Below, piece by piece: positions 1 to 8,814 of a stretch of 64,000 nt of DNA. Numbering within the stretch: the stretch's first letter is position 1; each line of letters begins with the position of its first letter. Below the pieces are notes generated by a model. It had not been told where the DNA came from. It made no database searches and saw only the letters and a program-made list of their open reading frames with translations. The translations under genes were made by a program, and so were the position numbers. This DNA is from Microscilla marina ATCC 23134 (lineage in GTDB: Bacteria; Bacteroidota; Bacteroidia; Cytophagales; Microscillaceae), in assembly GCF_000169175.1 (NCBI RefSeq), contig NZ_AAWS01000004.1, forward strand, positions 236,339 to 300,338, in the 5' to 3' direction.

Positions 1-59
1 GAAGGCATACTTGGTTGCCTGACATTTTTTTTGAAAAAAGAAACTTAAACTTCTCTGAA

Positions 60-3000
60 ATGAATATCATACAAAAAACCAAGTGGGCAATGCTTGTTTG
101 GTGTGGAGTGCTATGGGCTGGAATGATTACTACCTACGCCCAAACCAAAAAGCCGCTTAAAGGAGGTAAAATATTTGGAACGATGCAAGCGCGTCATATC
201 GGACCAGCAGTAATGAGTGGGCGGGTAAGTGATATTGATGGGGTAAACAGTGACCCTAAAACTTTTTATGTAGGTACGGCGGGCGGCGGAGTATGGAAAA
301 CCACCAGTGGAGGTGTTAACTTTCGTCCTGTTTTCGACAAGCACTCACAATCTATAGGTAAGGTAACTGTTGACCAGCAAAACCCTAAAACTATTTGGGT
401 AGGTACTGGCGAGCCTTGGGTACGCAATAGTGTATCGGTGGGTACAGGTTTGTATAAGACTAACGATGGAGGTAAAAACTGGAAGTTGATGGGGTTTAAA
501 GACTCAGAACGTATCAGCGAGATTATTGTACACCCCAAAAACTCTGATATTGTGTATGTGGGAGTATTGGGGCATTTGTGGGATGCACACAAAACCCGTG
601 GAGTGTATAAAACCGAAGATGGAGGCAAAACTTGGAAACAGTTGTTATATGTAGACGAAAATACTGGATTGGCTGATATGGCAATGGACGCCAAAAACCC
701 AGAGGTAATTTATGCTTCTATGTGGCAGTTTCGTCGCTCTCCTGACTTTTTTGAGTCTGGTGGCAAAGGCAGTGCCTTGTATAAAACAACCGATGGAGGC
801 AAAACCTGGAAAAAAATCCACAATGGTTTTCCTAAAGGCATATTGGGGCGTATGGCTGTACAATCGGCTCCTTCTAAACCAAATATAGTGTATGCTACTG
901 TAGAGTCAGAAAAGAGAGCAAAAAATGGTTTGTATAAGTCTACCGATGGTGGCGCTAACTGGAAGCTGATTAATACTGATTTTGGGGTAGTAGTACGTCC
1001 TTTTTATTTTGCTCGCTTGGTGGTAGACCCAAAAGACGAAAATAAAGTCTTTAAAATGGGGCTAAACCTCATTATAAGTAAAGATGGTGGCAAGCGTTTC
1101 CGTACGGTGGGCAGTGGTGTACACTCTGACATGCACGCAGTGTGGGTAAATCCACAAAATACTAAGAACATATTGGTAGGCACTGATGGTGGCGTGTATC
1201 AGTCGTTTGATGATGGAATGTTTTTTATGCACTTGAAAAACCTTCCAATCTCTCAGTTTTACCGCGTAAGCGTAGACAATGAGCGCCCTTATAATGTGTA
1301 CGGAGGCTTGCAAGACAATGGGAGTTGGGTAGGTCCTTCTCGCTCGTCTAATGGCGTGCAAAATCGTGACTGGAGTAACCTGGGAGGGGGTGATGGTTTT
1401 GTTGCAATGCGTCATCCTAAAAACAAAAACCTGGTATACTGCGAAATGCAAGGGGGTAAAATGTGGCGTTATAACCTAAGTTCTGGGCAACGAAAGACTA
1501 TTACTCCAATGCCTCAGCAAAACGATCCTAAATATCGTTTTAACTGGAACACACCTGCCATATTAAGTGTACACAACCCCAATAGGTTGTATATGGGGAG
1601 CCAGTTTTTGCACATTTCAAATGACAATGGTGAATCGTGGAAAAAAATCTCGCCTGATTTAACTACCAATAGCCCCAAACGACAACGACGTGCATCGGGT
1701 GGGCTTACACCCGACGTATCGGCTGCCGAAACCAATACTACTATTTTTACAATTAGCGAATCGGTACTGGACGAAAAAGTGATATGGGTAGGCACTGATG
1801 ATGGTCACCTACAGGTGACTACAGATGGTGGTAAAAACTGGATGAACACTACACCTAATATTAAGGGGTTACCCAAAAACACTTGGTGTAGTAGTGTAGA
1901 AGCCAGTCGTTTTGATAAAAACACAGCGTATGCTACTTTTGACGGACATCGTACTGGAGACAAAAAAGCGTATGTATACCAAACGACCGATGGGGGTAAA
2001 ACCTGGAAGCCGCTTGCTACAGCTGATATTAAAGGCTATGCCCATGTGATTCGTGAAGACCTGAAAAGCCGTGATTTATTATTTTTGGGTACTGAGCTGG
2101 GCTTGTATATAAGCATAGATCAAGGCAAGAATTGGTCACGTTTTAAAAACAATTTGCCTATGGTAAGCATTCGTGATATGGTATTACAAGCCGACGAAGA
2201 TGACCTGGTAATGGGTACGCACGGACGGGGTATTATTATTATAGATGATATTTCTCCTTTGCGAAAAATAACTCCTGAAATAGCTAGTAAAAAACTTTAC
2301 TTTCTAAAGTCTAAGCCTATCATCATCCGCTCTTTGGGTGGAGGGCAAGAGTTTCCTGGAGCAGCCGAGTTTGTGGGTGAAAACCCTAACCCTGCTGGAA
2401 AAATCATCTATTTTCAGAAAAAACGCCACATTTTTGGTTCTATGAAAATAGAGATATTTGACGCTAAAGGTAATAAAGTGAGTACTGTGCCTGCAGCTAA
2501 AAGTGCAGGGCTCAATGTGGTATACTGGAATCCTCGTCTGAAGGCTCCGAAAACGCCCAAGGCCAAAACCTTTACTTTTGGGGCATTCAATGGTCCATTA
2601 TTGCCCGAAGGTACTTATACAGTAAAGCTAACCAAAGGCAAAGACAAGTTTGAAACGACTATAGAGGTAAAAACAGACCCCAATTCACCTTACACCGCAG
2701 CAGACCGCAAGGCTTACCAACAAACTACGATGCGTTTGTACAACCTGATAGAAAAGTTGGCATATACTGCCAATGTAGTACAAACGATTATGAAAGATGC
2801 CACTGCTAAAGCTAAAAACGAGGCAAAAGGCAACAAACGTTTGGTGAAAAAGCTCAAGGCAATGTCAAATGAAATGGCCAAGTTTAACAGTGAGTTGGTG
2901 ATTACCAGTGGCGACAATTATACAGACAGTGCTGAAGAACGTTTGAACGAAAAGTTAGCAGCATTGTATGGCGAAATTAGCGGCTACAGTGGTCGTCCGT

Positions 3001-3176
3001 CAAAAGACCAACTGCAACGTGTTGATGTATTGGAGAAAAAGGTAGAAGCTGCTTATCAGCGTATGTTGAAGATTAAAAGTAAAGAGCTGAAAAGTATGAA
3101 TGACCGATTGGCAAAAGCCAAAATAGGAGAGATTAAAGTAAAAACTATGGAAGAGTTTAAGAAGAGCGATAAATAG
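60..3176 (+). CDS. Secreted Asp-box (VPS10/sortilin-like) beta-propeller protein
   Basis: Large exported protein of 1038 residues. I chose the ATG at 60 because it gives a clean signal peptide ending TTYAQ; an in-frame ATG at 15 would add 15 polar residues before it. The first two thirds carry at least eight Asp-box-like motifs of the form TxDGGKxW (for example YKTNDGGKNWK and YQTTDGGKTWK), the hallmark of BNR/VPS10 beta-propellers. The last 250 residues switch to a FlgD-like beta domain (EGTYTVKLTKG) and a lysine-rich helical tail. In Bacteroidota such proteins are annotated as glycosyl hydrolase or sortilin-like, but no catalytic residues can be assigned, so enzyme activity is not supported. 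It probably sits in the periplasm or at the cell surface. Terminator follows at 3208. Confidence 0.85.
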   Translation: MNIIQKTKWAMLVWCGVLWAGMITTYAQTKKPLKGGKIFGTMQARHIGPAVMSGRVSDIDGVNSDPKTFYVGTAGGGVWKTTSGGVNFRPVFDKHSQSIGKVTVDQQNPKTIWVGTGEPWVRNSVSVGTGLYKTNDGGKNWKLMGFKDSERISEIIVHPKNSDIVYVGVLGHLWDAHKTRGVYKTEDGGKTWKQLLYVDENTGLADMAMDAKNPEVIYASMWQFRRSPDFFESGGKGSALYKTTDGGKTWKKIHNGFPKGILGRMAVQSAPSKPNIVYATVESEKRAKNGLYKSTDGGANWKLINTDFGVVVRPFYFARLVVDPKDENKVFKMGLNLIISKDGGKRFRTVGSGVHSDMHAVWVNPQNTKNILVGTDGGVYQSFDDGMFFMHLKNLPISQFYRVSVDNERPYNVYGGLQDNGSWVGPSRSSNGVQNRDWSNLGGGDGFVAMRHPKNKNLVYCEMQGGKMWRYNLSSGQRKTITPMPQQNDPKYRFNWNTPAILSVHNPNRLYMGSQFLHISNDNGESWKKISPDLTTNSPKRQRRASGGLTPDVSAAETNTTIFTISESVLDEKVIWVGTDDGHLQVTTDGGKNWMNTTPNIKGLPKNTWCSSVEASRFDKNTAYATFDGHRTGDKKAYVYQTTDGGKTWKPLATADIKGYAHVIREDLKSRDLLFLGTELGLYISIDQGKNWSRFKNNLPMVSIRDMVLQADEDDLVMGTHGRGIIIIDDISPLRKITPEIASKKLYFLKSKPIIIRSLGGGQEFPGAAEFVGENPNPAGKIIYFQKKRHIFGSMKIEIFDAKGNKVSTVPAAKSAGLNVVYWNPRLKAPKTPKAKTFTFGAFNGPLLPEGTYTVKLTKGKDKFETTIEVKTDPNSPYTAADRKAYQQTTMRLYNLIEKLAYTANVVQTIMKDATAKAKNEAKGNKRLVKKLKAMSNEMAKFNSELVITSGDNYTDSAEERLNEKLAALYGEISGYSGRPSKDQLQRVDVLEKKVEAAYQRMLKIKSKELKSMNDRLAKAKIGEIKVKTMEEFKKSDK

Positions 3177-3207
3177 GCATTTCTTTTACTGACACCTTAT
3201 AAACAGG

Positions 3208-3236
3208 CCCTGTTCATTGAGTTGAGCAGGGTTTTT
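3208..3236 (+). terminator. Rho-independent terminator of the Asp-box gene
   Basis: A 9-bp stem (3208-3216 with 3223-3231, one G.T pair) around a 6-base loop is followed by five T residues, 31 bases after the stop codon. Confidence 0.8.
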
Positions 3237-3261
3237 ATATTTGTGGAAGAGTACTAAAGTA

Positions 3262-3292
3262 AAAAACGAGACCCTAACAGAATCTCGTTTTT
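3262..3292. terminator. Bidirectional terminator, repeat unit 1
   Basis: AAAAACGAGA (3262-3271) and TCTCGTTTTT (3283-3292) form a perfect 10-bp stem with an 11-base loop. A and T runs on either side make it work in both directions. Confidence 0.7.
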
Positions 3293-3715
3293 CTTTCCTA
3301 ACCACAAAGCTTATTAAATATCTTTGATTAATATATATTCAAACGAAAGACCAAAAGCGTTTTTGCTTAAAAACTATTTTGTAAGTAGTTGGTAGTCAGT
3401 GAAATAAAATTTAAATTTTCTGTTTTATCGAAAGTGAAAGAGGTGCAAAATAGCGGTTTTTATACGTTATCTCGTAATGATTGCGTTATTTCGTTAGTAG
3501 GGGTAATGTGATTGCCCTCATGTGTAATCGTTTATCGGAATGCTTGCTACATCATTTAGAAAACAACACCAGTACTACGCTCCGCGAAGGTCTTACCGCA
3601 GGGTGATCTGAGCAATGCTATTCGAAACCTAATAAACGACTTTTGTAAGACTTGTTGGAGTGGATTGGTCATACACAGATAAAACAGGAGAGCATTTCAG
3701 AAAGGCACTAAAGTA

Positions 3716-3746
3716 AAAAACGAGACCCTAGTAGAATCTCGTTTTT
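3716..3746. terminator. Bidirectional terminator, repeat unit 2
   Basis: Same 10-bp stem as at 3262. The only changes are two bases in the loop (ccctagtagaa), so the stem is kept while the loop drifts. Confidence 0.7.
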
Positions 3747-4029
3747 CTTTCCTAACCACAAAGCTTATTAAATATCTTTGGTTACTATATATTCAAACGA
3801 AAGACCAAAAGCATTTTTGCTTAAAAAATATTTTTTAAGTAGTTGGTAGTCAGTGAAATAAAATTTAAATTTTCTGTTTTATCGAAAGTGAAAGAGGTGC
3901 AAAATAGCGGTTTTTATACGTTATTTCGTAATGATTGCGGTATTTCGTTAGTAGGGGTAATGTGATTGCCCTCATGTGTAATCGTTTATCGGAATGCTTG
4001 CTCCATCATTTAGAAAACAACACCAGTAC

Positions 4030-4245
4030 TACCCTCCGCAAAGGTCTTACCACAGGGTGACCTGAGCAATGCTATTCGAAACCTGATAAACGACTTTTGT
4101 AAGAATTTCTTGGTTGGCAATTGTTCCGTTATTCGCCGGAATAGCCAGGCTTATTGGTCAGGCTGGCGCCTACCCTCCGAGAAGGCCTTACCGCAGGGTG
4201 ACCTGAGCAATGCCATTCGAAACCTAATAAACGACTTTTGTAAGA
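4030..4245 (+). repeat. Inner direct duplication within repeat unit 2
   Basis: A segment of about 74 bp starting TACCCTCCG at 4030 recurs at 4171 with a handful of changes (CAAAGGTCTTACCACAGGG becomes GAGAAGGCCTTACCGCAGGG). Both copies end in AAACGACTTTTGTAAG. The spacing is 141 bp. The same nested duplication is present in unit 3, but unit 1 has only one copy, which accounts for its shorter length. Unit 1 therefore probably shows the state before this inner duplication, or has lost it by recombination. Confidence 0.8.
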
Positions 4246-4309
4246 TTTGTTGGAGTGGGTTGGTCATACACAGTGAAACAGGAGAGCATTTCAGAAAGGC
4301 ACTAAAGTA

Positions 4310-4340
4310 AAAAACGAGACCCTAACAGAATCTCGTTTTT
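4310..4340. terminator. Bidirectional terminator, repeat unit 3
   Basis: Identical to the unit 1 hairpin, with the 10-bp stem AAAAACGAGA/TCTCGTTTTT and an 11-base loop. Confidence 0.7.
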
Positions 4341-4903
4341 CTTTCCTAACCACAAAGCTTATTAAATATCTTTGATTACTATATATTCAAACGAAAGACC
4401 AAAAGCATTTTTGCTTAAAAAATATTTTTTAAGTAGTTGATAGTCAGTGAAATAAATTTTCATTTTTCTGTTTTATCAAAAATGGAAGCGTTACAAAACA
4501 GTAGTTTTTATACGTTATTTCGTAATGGTTGCGGTATTTCGTTAGTAGGGGTAATGTGATTGCCCTCATGTGTAATCGTTTATCGGAATGCTTGCTCCAT
4601 CATTTAGAAAACAACACCAGTACTACCCTCCGCAAAGGTCTTACCACAGGGTGACCTGAGCAATGCTATTCGAAACCTGATAAACGACTTTTGTAAGAAT
4701 TTCTTGGTTGGTAATTGTTCCGTTATTCGCCGGAATAGCCAGGCTTATTGGTCAGGCTGGCGCCTACCCTCCGAGAAGGCCTTACCGCAGGGTGACCTGA
4801 GCAATGCCATTCGAAACCTAATAAACGACTTTTGTAAGATTTGTTGGAGTGGGTTGGTCATACACAGTGAAACAGGAGAGCATTTCAGAAAGGCACTAAA
4901 GTA

Positions 4904-4934
4904 AAAAACGAGACCCTAACAGAATCTCGTTTTT
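4904..4934. terminator. Bidirectional terminator, repeat unit 4
   Basis: Identical to the unit 1 and unit 3 hairpins. It lies 262 bp before the small HTH gene at 5196 and would insulate that gene from upstream transcription. Confidence 0.7.
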
Positions 4935-5195
4935 CTTTCCTAACCACAAAGCTTATTAAATATCTTTGATTACTATATATTCAAACGAAAGACCAAAAGC
5001 ATTTTTGCTTAAAAAATATTTTTTAAGTAGTTGATAGTCAGTGAAATAAATTTTCATTTTTCTGTTTTATCAAAAATGGAAGCGTTACAAAACAGTAGTT
5101 TTTATACGTTATTTCGTAATGGTTGCGGTATTTCGTTAGCAAGCGTTGTCCAATAAATTTATTATATTTAAGGCGAACCAATGCCATGAAAGAAT

Positions 5196-5384
5196 ATGAC
5201 TATAGAAGAATTGAAGCAATTTTTTGATGAACGCCCTTCGTTGAGTGTCAATGGGGTAGGACAAGAAGCAGGACTCTCAAGTAGTTATTTGAGTAAAATT
5301 TTTTTAGAACAACGTCCTTTGTCACAAAAGACAACAGGTAAACTGCTTCCTGTATTAAAAAAATATGGGTATGCTTGTAAATAA
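5196..5384 (+). CDS. Small Xre-like helix-turn-helix protein
   Basis: A 62-residue protein. Residues 18-45 (VNGVGQEAGLSSSYLSKIF) read as a helix-turn-helix, with the glycine turn between GQEAGLS and the recognition helix SSYLSKIF, followed by LLPVLKKYGY, a tail seen in tiny Xre-type regulators of Bacteroidota. It is likely a DNA-binding regulator of mobile-element or toxin-antitoxin type, but no partner gene is obvious. It begins 57 bp after the repeat array breaks off, and AT-rich TTATATTTAAGG upstream could be its promoter. The short length and lack of a known partner leave the role open. Confidence 0.6.
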   Translation: MTIEELKQFFDERPSLSVNGVGQEAGLSSSYLSKIFLEQRPLSQKTTGKLLPVLKKYGYACK

Positions 5385-5420
5385 ATGGACGTTAAATTAA
5401 GACTTTTGCCTCTTTTCTAC

Positions 5421-5428
5421 TATATTTG
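5421..5428 (+). promoter_or_regulatory. Bacteroidota -7 element TATATTTG
   Basis: An exact TAnnTTTG match, 87 bp before the gene at 5516. A TTTG lies only 12 bp upstream, not the usual 19 or so, so the -33 element is not convincing. Confidence 0.4.
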
Positions 5429-5432
5429 TATC

Positions 5433-5489
5433 ACTTTTTCGGGTGAAAAAGTAGCCAATGGGATAGTTTGAGACCTGTCCCCATTGGCT
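5433..5489 (+). other. Two adjacent hairpins in the leader of the 5516 gene
   Basis: ACTTTTTC/GAAAAAGT (5433-5440 with 5445-5452, loop GGGT) is immediately followed by AGCCAATGGG/CCCATTGGCT (5453-5462 with 5480-5489, 17-base loop) and then TTTTATT. The second stem followed by T residues looks like a terminator, so this could be an attenuated leader, a short RNA, or the terminator of the HTH gene. Confidence 0.55.
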
Positions 5490-5515
5490 TTTATTCACGT
5501 TAAACAACACGAACA

Positions 5516-5773
5516 ATGCAAGGTACACAACCCTCATTGAATAGTCAAAGTATATCGTTACAAAACGATGCTAAAGTGCAATTAACTGCCCTCATTGATA
5601 ACTTACAATATAGTTTGCAACGCAGACACGAAACCGTTTCGGCTTTGAGCCAAGATGCCCTCGAACACCTCAAAGAGCAAAATTCTCAACAAATCGAACA
5701 TCATTTGCTTATGTTGGAAGATGAAATGCGTCTTGCTCGAAACGATTGGGCTTTGTTAGAGTGGTTGAGATAA
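5516..5773 (+). CDS. Hypothetical helical protein, 85 aa
   Basis: Unknown family. The first 20 residues are polar. Residues 25-82 are strongly predicted by eye to be one or two amphipathic helices rich in Gln, Leu and His (EHLKEQNSQQIEHHLLMLEDEMRLARNDWALLEWLR is the C-terminal half; only the pattern matters). It has no signal peptide, so it is probably a cytoplasmic coiled-coil protein. It sits between a structured leader and a hairpin, opposite another small helical protein at 5866. A real gene is likely because codon use and amphipathic periodicity look protein-like, but function cannot be stated. Confidence 0.5.
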   Translation: MQGTQPSLNSQSISLQNDAKVQLTALIDNLQYSLQRRHETVSALSQDALEHLKEQNSQQIEHHLLMLEDEMRLARNDWALLEWLR

Positions 5774-5789
5774 TGGGCTAATAAACAAA

Positions 5790-5831
5790 AACACCTTTTC
5801 AGACCACCACGAGGGTTTTTGAGAAGGTGTT
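5790..5831. terminator. Hairpin between convergent small genes
   Basis: AACACCTTTTC (5790-5800) pairs with GAGAAGGTGTT (5821-5831), 11 bp with one T.G pair and a 20-base loop. It lies between two convergent small genes. The T run is weak on the plus side, while AAAA at 5787-5790 would give U residues on the minus side. Confidence 0.5.
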
Positions 5832-5865
5832 GATTATATGGAAAAGAAACCGAGTAATACCTTAA

Positions 5866-6057
5866 TTAAAATTGTTCTGCTTCTTGAATAATTTCTTCTA
5901 CCAAGTGAAGCTTTTTATTTTGCAAAGCTTCTATTTGTTGTTGAAGTTCCTTCATTCGCTTCAATTTACCTTGTACTTCACTTGGGGCAGTAATGGCCCC
6001 TGTAATCCAGTACTCAGCAATTTTCATTTTTTCATCTTGATTCGCAAGCGTTTCCAT
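5866..6057 (-). CDS. Hypothetical coiled-coil protein, 63 aa
   Basis: Unknown. Residues 29-61 (KLKRMKELQQQIEALQNKK and onward) have a clear heptad pattern of a short coiled coil. The N-terminal half contains MKIAEYWITGAITAPSEVQ. It has no signal peptide or membrane segment. An 80-codon frame on the opposite strand covers the same DNA but is Phe/Leu/His rich and looks like antisense shadow. Convergent with the 5516 gene. Confidence 0.5.
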   Translation of the reverse strand: METLANQDEKMKIAEYWITGAITAPSEVQGKLKRMKELQQQIEALQNKKLHLVEEIIQEAEQF

Positions 6058-6107
6058 AATTGTACGATTTATACATTCCTTAGGAATAGTACCAAAATAA
6101 ATTTACA

Positions 6108-6240
6108 TTTTTAACGTCATCTTTCGCTGACAGAATTCGTTAAAAAAACTTGACGTAGCGCTGCTATGCCGCCGTCCCGCAGGGCGGGCTCAACATCCAC
6201 TGGATATTGCCCTGCCTATCCTGCCAACAAAATATTTTGG
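6108..6240. other. Structured intergenic element with a GC-rich core
   Basis: TTTTTAACG (6108-6116) pairs with CGTTAAAAA (6138-6146). Just after it is a locally GC-rich block (about 6157-6190) with a CCCGC/GCGGG hairpin (6176-6180 with 6184-6188), in contrast to the AT-rich surroundings. It lies downstream of panB. It may be a dispersed intergenic repeat, but no second copy is visible in this window. Confidence 0.4.
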
Positions 6241-6317
6241 CGTTACTATAGAACTTTATTTTTACACCATTCCTTATAAATAACCGAAGTTGTTTTGCAA
6301 ATCTAAATTACAGAAAT

Positions 6318-7148
6318 TTATTTTTTATTCCAATAGCTTTCTTTCTCGTTAGGGAAGTCTTTTTTCTTAATATCGCTCACATAATTTTGAATAGACCCCG
6401 TAATTACAGAGTGTAAGTCGGCATAACGACGTAAAAAACGCGGTTTGAAGTCTTTATTTATTCCCAGCATATCTTGTAGTACCAATACTTGTCCGTCGGT
6501 ATCAACCCCGGCTCCAATACCAATGGTAGGAACTTTCAAAGACTCAGATACTTTTTTGGCAAGCGGAGCCGGTATTTTTTCCAGTACTATTCCAAAACAG
6601 CCGCACTCTTGTAAAACAAGGGCATCTTGAATAAGTTTGGCAGCTTCTTCTTCTTCCTTGGCGCGCACGGTATACGTTCCAAATTTATAAATAGACTGAG
6701 GAGTAAGCCCCAAGTGTCCCATTACTGGTACACCAGCACTTAATACCCTCGTTACCGATTCCTTGATTTCGGCACCACCTTCCAGTTTTACTGCGTGGGC
6801 GCCCGATTCTTTCATAATACGAATAGCTGAGCGTAAAGCCTCCTCAGAGTTACCTTGGTAAGAGCCAAAAGGTAAGTCAACTACAATCAGGGCACGTTTG
6901 GCAGCTCTTACTACCGCCGATGCATGGTAAATCATTTGATCAAGTGTAATAGGCAAGGTAGTTTCGTGTCCTGCCATTACGTTAGATGCGGAGTCACCTA
7001 CTAAAATAACATCTACTCCAGCGCCATCTACAATTTTTGCCAGAGAGTAGTCGTAAGCGGTAAGCATAGATATTTTTTCGCCTAAGGTTTTCATTTCCTG
7101 AAGCGAGTGAGTAGTTACTCGTTTGAGTTCTGCACTATATGTAGACAT
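6318..7148 (-). CDS. panB: 3-methyl-2-oxobutanoate hydroxymethyltransferase
   Basis: PanB transfers a hydroxymethyl group from methylene-tetrahydrofolate to alpha-ketoisovalerate, giving ketopantoate, the first committed step of pantothenate and CoA synthesis in the cytoplasm. The sequence shows the family's TIM-barrel motifs in order: [11 protein letters not shown] near the N-terminus, [23 protein letters not shown] for metal and substrate binding, VKLEGG around the middle, [11 protein letters not shown], and the [20 protein letters not shown] block near the C-terminus. The ATG at 7148 (276 aa) matches usual family length; a GTG-started extension to 7190 adds 14 unconserved residues. It stands alone: panC is not adjacent. 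Confidence 0.95.
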   Translation of the reverse strand: MSTYSAELKRVTTHSLQEMKTLGEKISMLTAYDYSLAKIVDGAGVDVILVGDSASNVMAGHETTLPITLDQMIYHASAVVRAAKRALIVVDLPFGSYQGNSEEALRSAIRIMKESGAHAVKLEGGAEIKESVTRVLSAGVPVMGHLGLTPQSIYKFGTYTVRAKEEEEAAKLIQDALVLQECGCFGIVLEKIPAPLAKKVSESLKVPTIGIGAGVDTDGQVLVLQDMLGINKDFKPRFLRRYADLHSVITGSIQNYVSDIKKKDFPNEKESYWNKK

Positions 7149-7387
7149 AAGGTGTTGGTTTTTTTTAAGTAATGTGATTGGGTCAGACACATGAGGCTTT
7201 GGTTAGCCAGTACCCAATAAAGTGATACAAATATTGATAAGAACAGAAGTTTTGGTTGGCTTGATGGTTAATTACTGCAATAAAACTACCTTTCCCCCTG
7301 TTTTCTGTGAGGGTCAAATGTAGTACAATTTATTGAGAAACCGAGAAAAGATTTGGCAAAGCCATCGGCTATGCAAGGGGTTTTTAG

Positions 7388-7395
7388 TAGCTTTG
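7388..7395 (+). promoter_or_regulatory. Possible -7 element TAGCTTTG of the MATE gene
   Basis: Exact TAnnTTTG match 37 bp before the MATE start codon. No TTTG is found at the expected upstream spacing, so support is moderate. Confidence 0.35.
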
Positions 7396-7431
7396 TGGAA
7401 TTTTTTGACACAATAGATCACTAATTTAAGA

Positions 7432-8814
7432 ATGCTTAAAATCAAAAAGATACGGGCATATTATCAGGCATACCGTAAAGATTTGGCAGCTACCCTTAGG
7501 CTAAGTTATCCTATTATGATAGGGCAGGTAGGGGTAATGCTCATGTCGTTGATAGATAATGTAATGGTAGGGCAACTAGGTGCAGTGCCTTTGGCAGCTT
7601 CTTCTATAGCCAATGCCATATTTTTTATGCTTACCATATTTGGGTTAGGCACTATTTCTATAGTAACCCCGCTTGTAGCTACTCGCCACGGCAAACAAGA
7701 CAAAGATGCTTGTGGGGCTCTATTTTCTGCAGGTATCAAAGTAGCCTTTACTTTTGGGGTATTGTTTGTTGGTATTAGCTACTTGCTGGTATCTTATTTT
7801 GACATATTTGCTCAACCTGAAAAGGTAGTACCACTTGCCATCGAGTATTTGATCATCATTGCCTTTTCGGCCATTCCTATGATGTTGTTTATGGTAGCCA
7901 AACATTTTGCCGAAGGCATATCAGCTACCAAACCTGCCATGTATGTGACCTATGCCAGTGCAGCAGTAAATGTTTGTTTGAACTATGTGCTTATTTATGG
8001 GAAGTTTGGTGCACCCGCATTAGGGTTGGCTGGAGCAGGGTATGCTACTTTGATTACTCGTGCGTTAATGGCTGTAGGTATGTTTTGGTATGTGTTTACC
8101 AAACCACGTTTTCGCCCTTTTCTACGTACATTTACCCTATTTAAAGCCACTTATTCACAAACTAAAATCATACTTCAACAAGGCTTGCCGGCTGGTTTTC
8201 AGCACTTTTTTGAGGTGTCAGCTTTTGCTGGGGCGGCAATTATGGTAGGTTGGCTGGGTGCCAAACCATTGGCAGCCCATCAAATAGCGCTCAACCTTGC
8301 CGCGGTTACGTATATGGCAGCTACTGGGTTAGGGGTGGCGGGTTCTATCAGGGTAGGCAACGCCGCCGGAGAAGAAAGTCCAGCTCGGATATTCAGGGCA
8401 GGCACCAGTGCTTTTATGTTAGTATTTATATTTATGAGCATTACTTGTTTGTTGTTTATTTCGTTCAATTACTTTTTGGTAAAAGTATACATAGACGATC
8501 AACAGGTAATCAATATAGCCGCTTCGTTAATGATCATTGCAGGCTTTTTTCAATTGTCAGATGGCATTCAGGTAGTAGGTTTGGGGGTGTTACGAGGCAT
8601 AGGCGATGTAAACCTACCCACTGTCATCACCTTGGTATCTTATTGGTTCATTGCTTTGCCAGTGGGTTATGTCTTGTGCTTTCACTTCAATTGGGGTGTA
8701 GAAGGTATGTGGGTAGGGCTACTATTAGGGCTTACTGTCTCCGCTATTTTTCTCACCTTACGTTTTTACCGCCTGGTATATGCCAATCGCAAGCAAGAAG
8801 CCACAGTATATTAA
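7432..8814 (+). CDS. MATE family multidrug/Na+ efflux transporter
   Basis: An inner-membrane antiporter of 460 residues, the usual MATE length, with about 12 hydrophobic segments in two homologous halves. The first half opens with LSYPIMIGQVGVMLMSLIDNVMVGQLGAVPLAASSIAN and the second with LQQGLPAGFQHFFEVSAFAGAAIMVGWLG, the two repeat signatures (shown only to mark the match; key features are the P and G/Q of each first helix and the LAA turn). NorM-type members export cationic compounds in exchange for Na+ or H+; the substrate here cannot be predicted. The gene ends exactly where the photolyase gene on the other strand ends (8814/8815), with no spacer or terminator. Confidence 0.9.
   Translation: MLKIKKIRAYYQAYRKDLAATLRLSYPIMIGQVGVMLMSLIDNVMVGQLGAVPLAASSIANAIFFMLTIFGLGTISIVTPLVATRHGKQDKDACGALFSAGIKVAFTFGVLFVGISYLLVSYFDIFAQPEKVVPLAIEYLIIIAFSAIPMMLFMVAKHFAEGISATKPAMYVTYASAAVNVCLNYVLIYGKFGAPALGLAGAGYATLITRALMAVGMFWYVFTKPRFRPFLRTFTLFKATYSQTKIILQQGLPAGFQHFFEVSAFAGAAIMVGWLGAKPLAAHQIALNLAAVTYMAATGLGVAGSIRVGNAAGEESPARIFRAGTSAFMLVFIFMSITCLLFISFNYFLVKVYIDDQQVINIAASLMIIAGFFQLSDGIQVVGLGVLRGIGDVNLPTVITLVSYWFIALPVGYVLCFHFNWGVEGMWVGLLLGLTVSAIFLTLRFYRLVYANRKQEATVY

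Larger units (their letters stand above)
3253..5139. repeat. Tandem array of 3 units plus a partial fourth (454/594/594/245 bp)
   Basis: Units begin at 3253, 3707, 4301 and 4895 with ACTAAAGTAAAAAACGAG. Units two and three are 594 bp and nearly identical. Unit one is 454 bp because it lacks one inner block of about 140 bp. Unit four stops at 5139, after TTTCGTTAG, where unique sequence starts. Each unit holds one bidirectional terminator hairpin near its left end and a GC-richer segment near its right end. Units two and three each contain the same 66-codon open frame (4110-4310 and 4704-4904), which is broken by a TAA in unit one. I do not recognise its product and do not call it a gene. There are no terminal inverted repeats or transposase. 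Recombination or slipped duplication of an intergenic block is the simplest origin. Confidence 0.9.

Noticed and set aside
4110..4310. A 66-codon frame repeated exactly at 4704-4904, possible gene pair
   Set aside because: It is part of the tandem repeat, is interrupted in unit 1, resembles no family I know and shows no ribosome site; identity reflects DNA duplication, not protein selection.
3253..5139. CRISPR array
   Set aside because: Units are 454-594 bp and nearly identical throughout, without short repeats and variable spacers, and no cas genes are near.
5405..5428. Full TTTG/TAnnTTTG promoter before the 5516 gene
   Set aside because: The -7 box is exact, but the TTTG is only 12 bp away in place of about 19, so only the -7 part is reported.
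5872..6114. 80-codon plus-strand frame opposite the 5866-6057 gene
   Set aside because: Composition (Phe, Leu, His, Cys rich) and lack of any domain look like the antisense of a coiled-coil gene.
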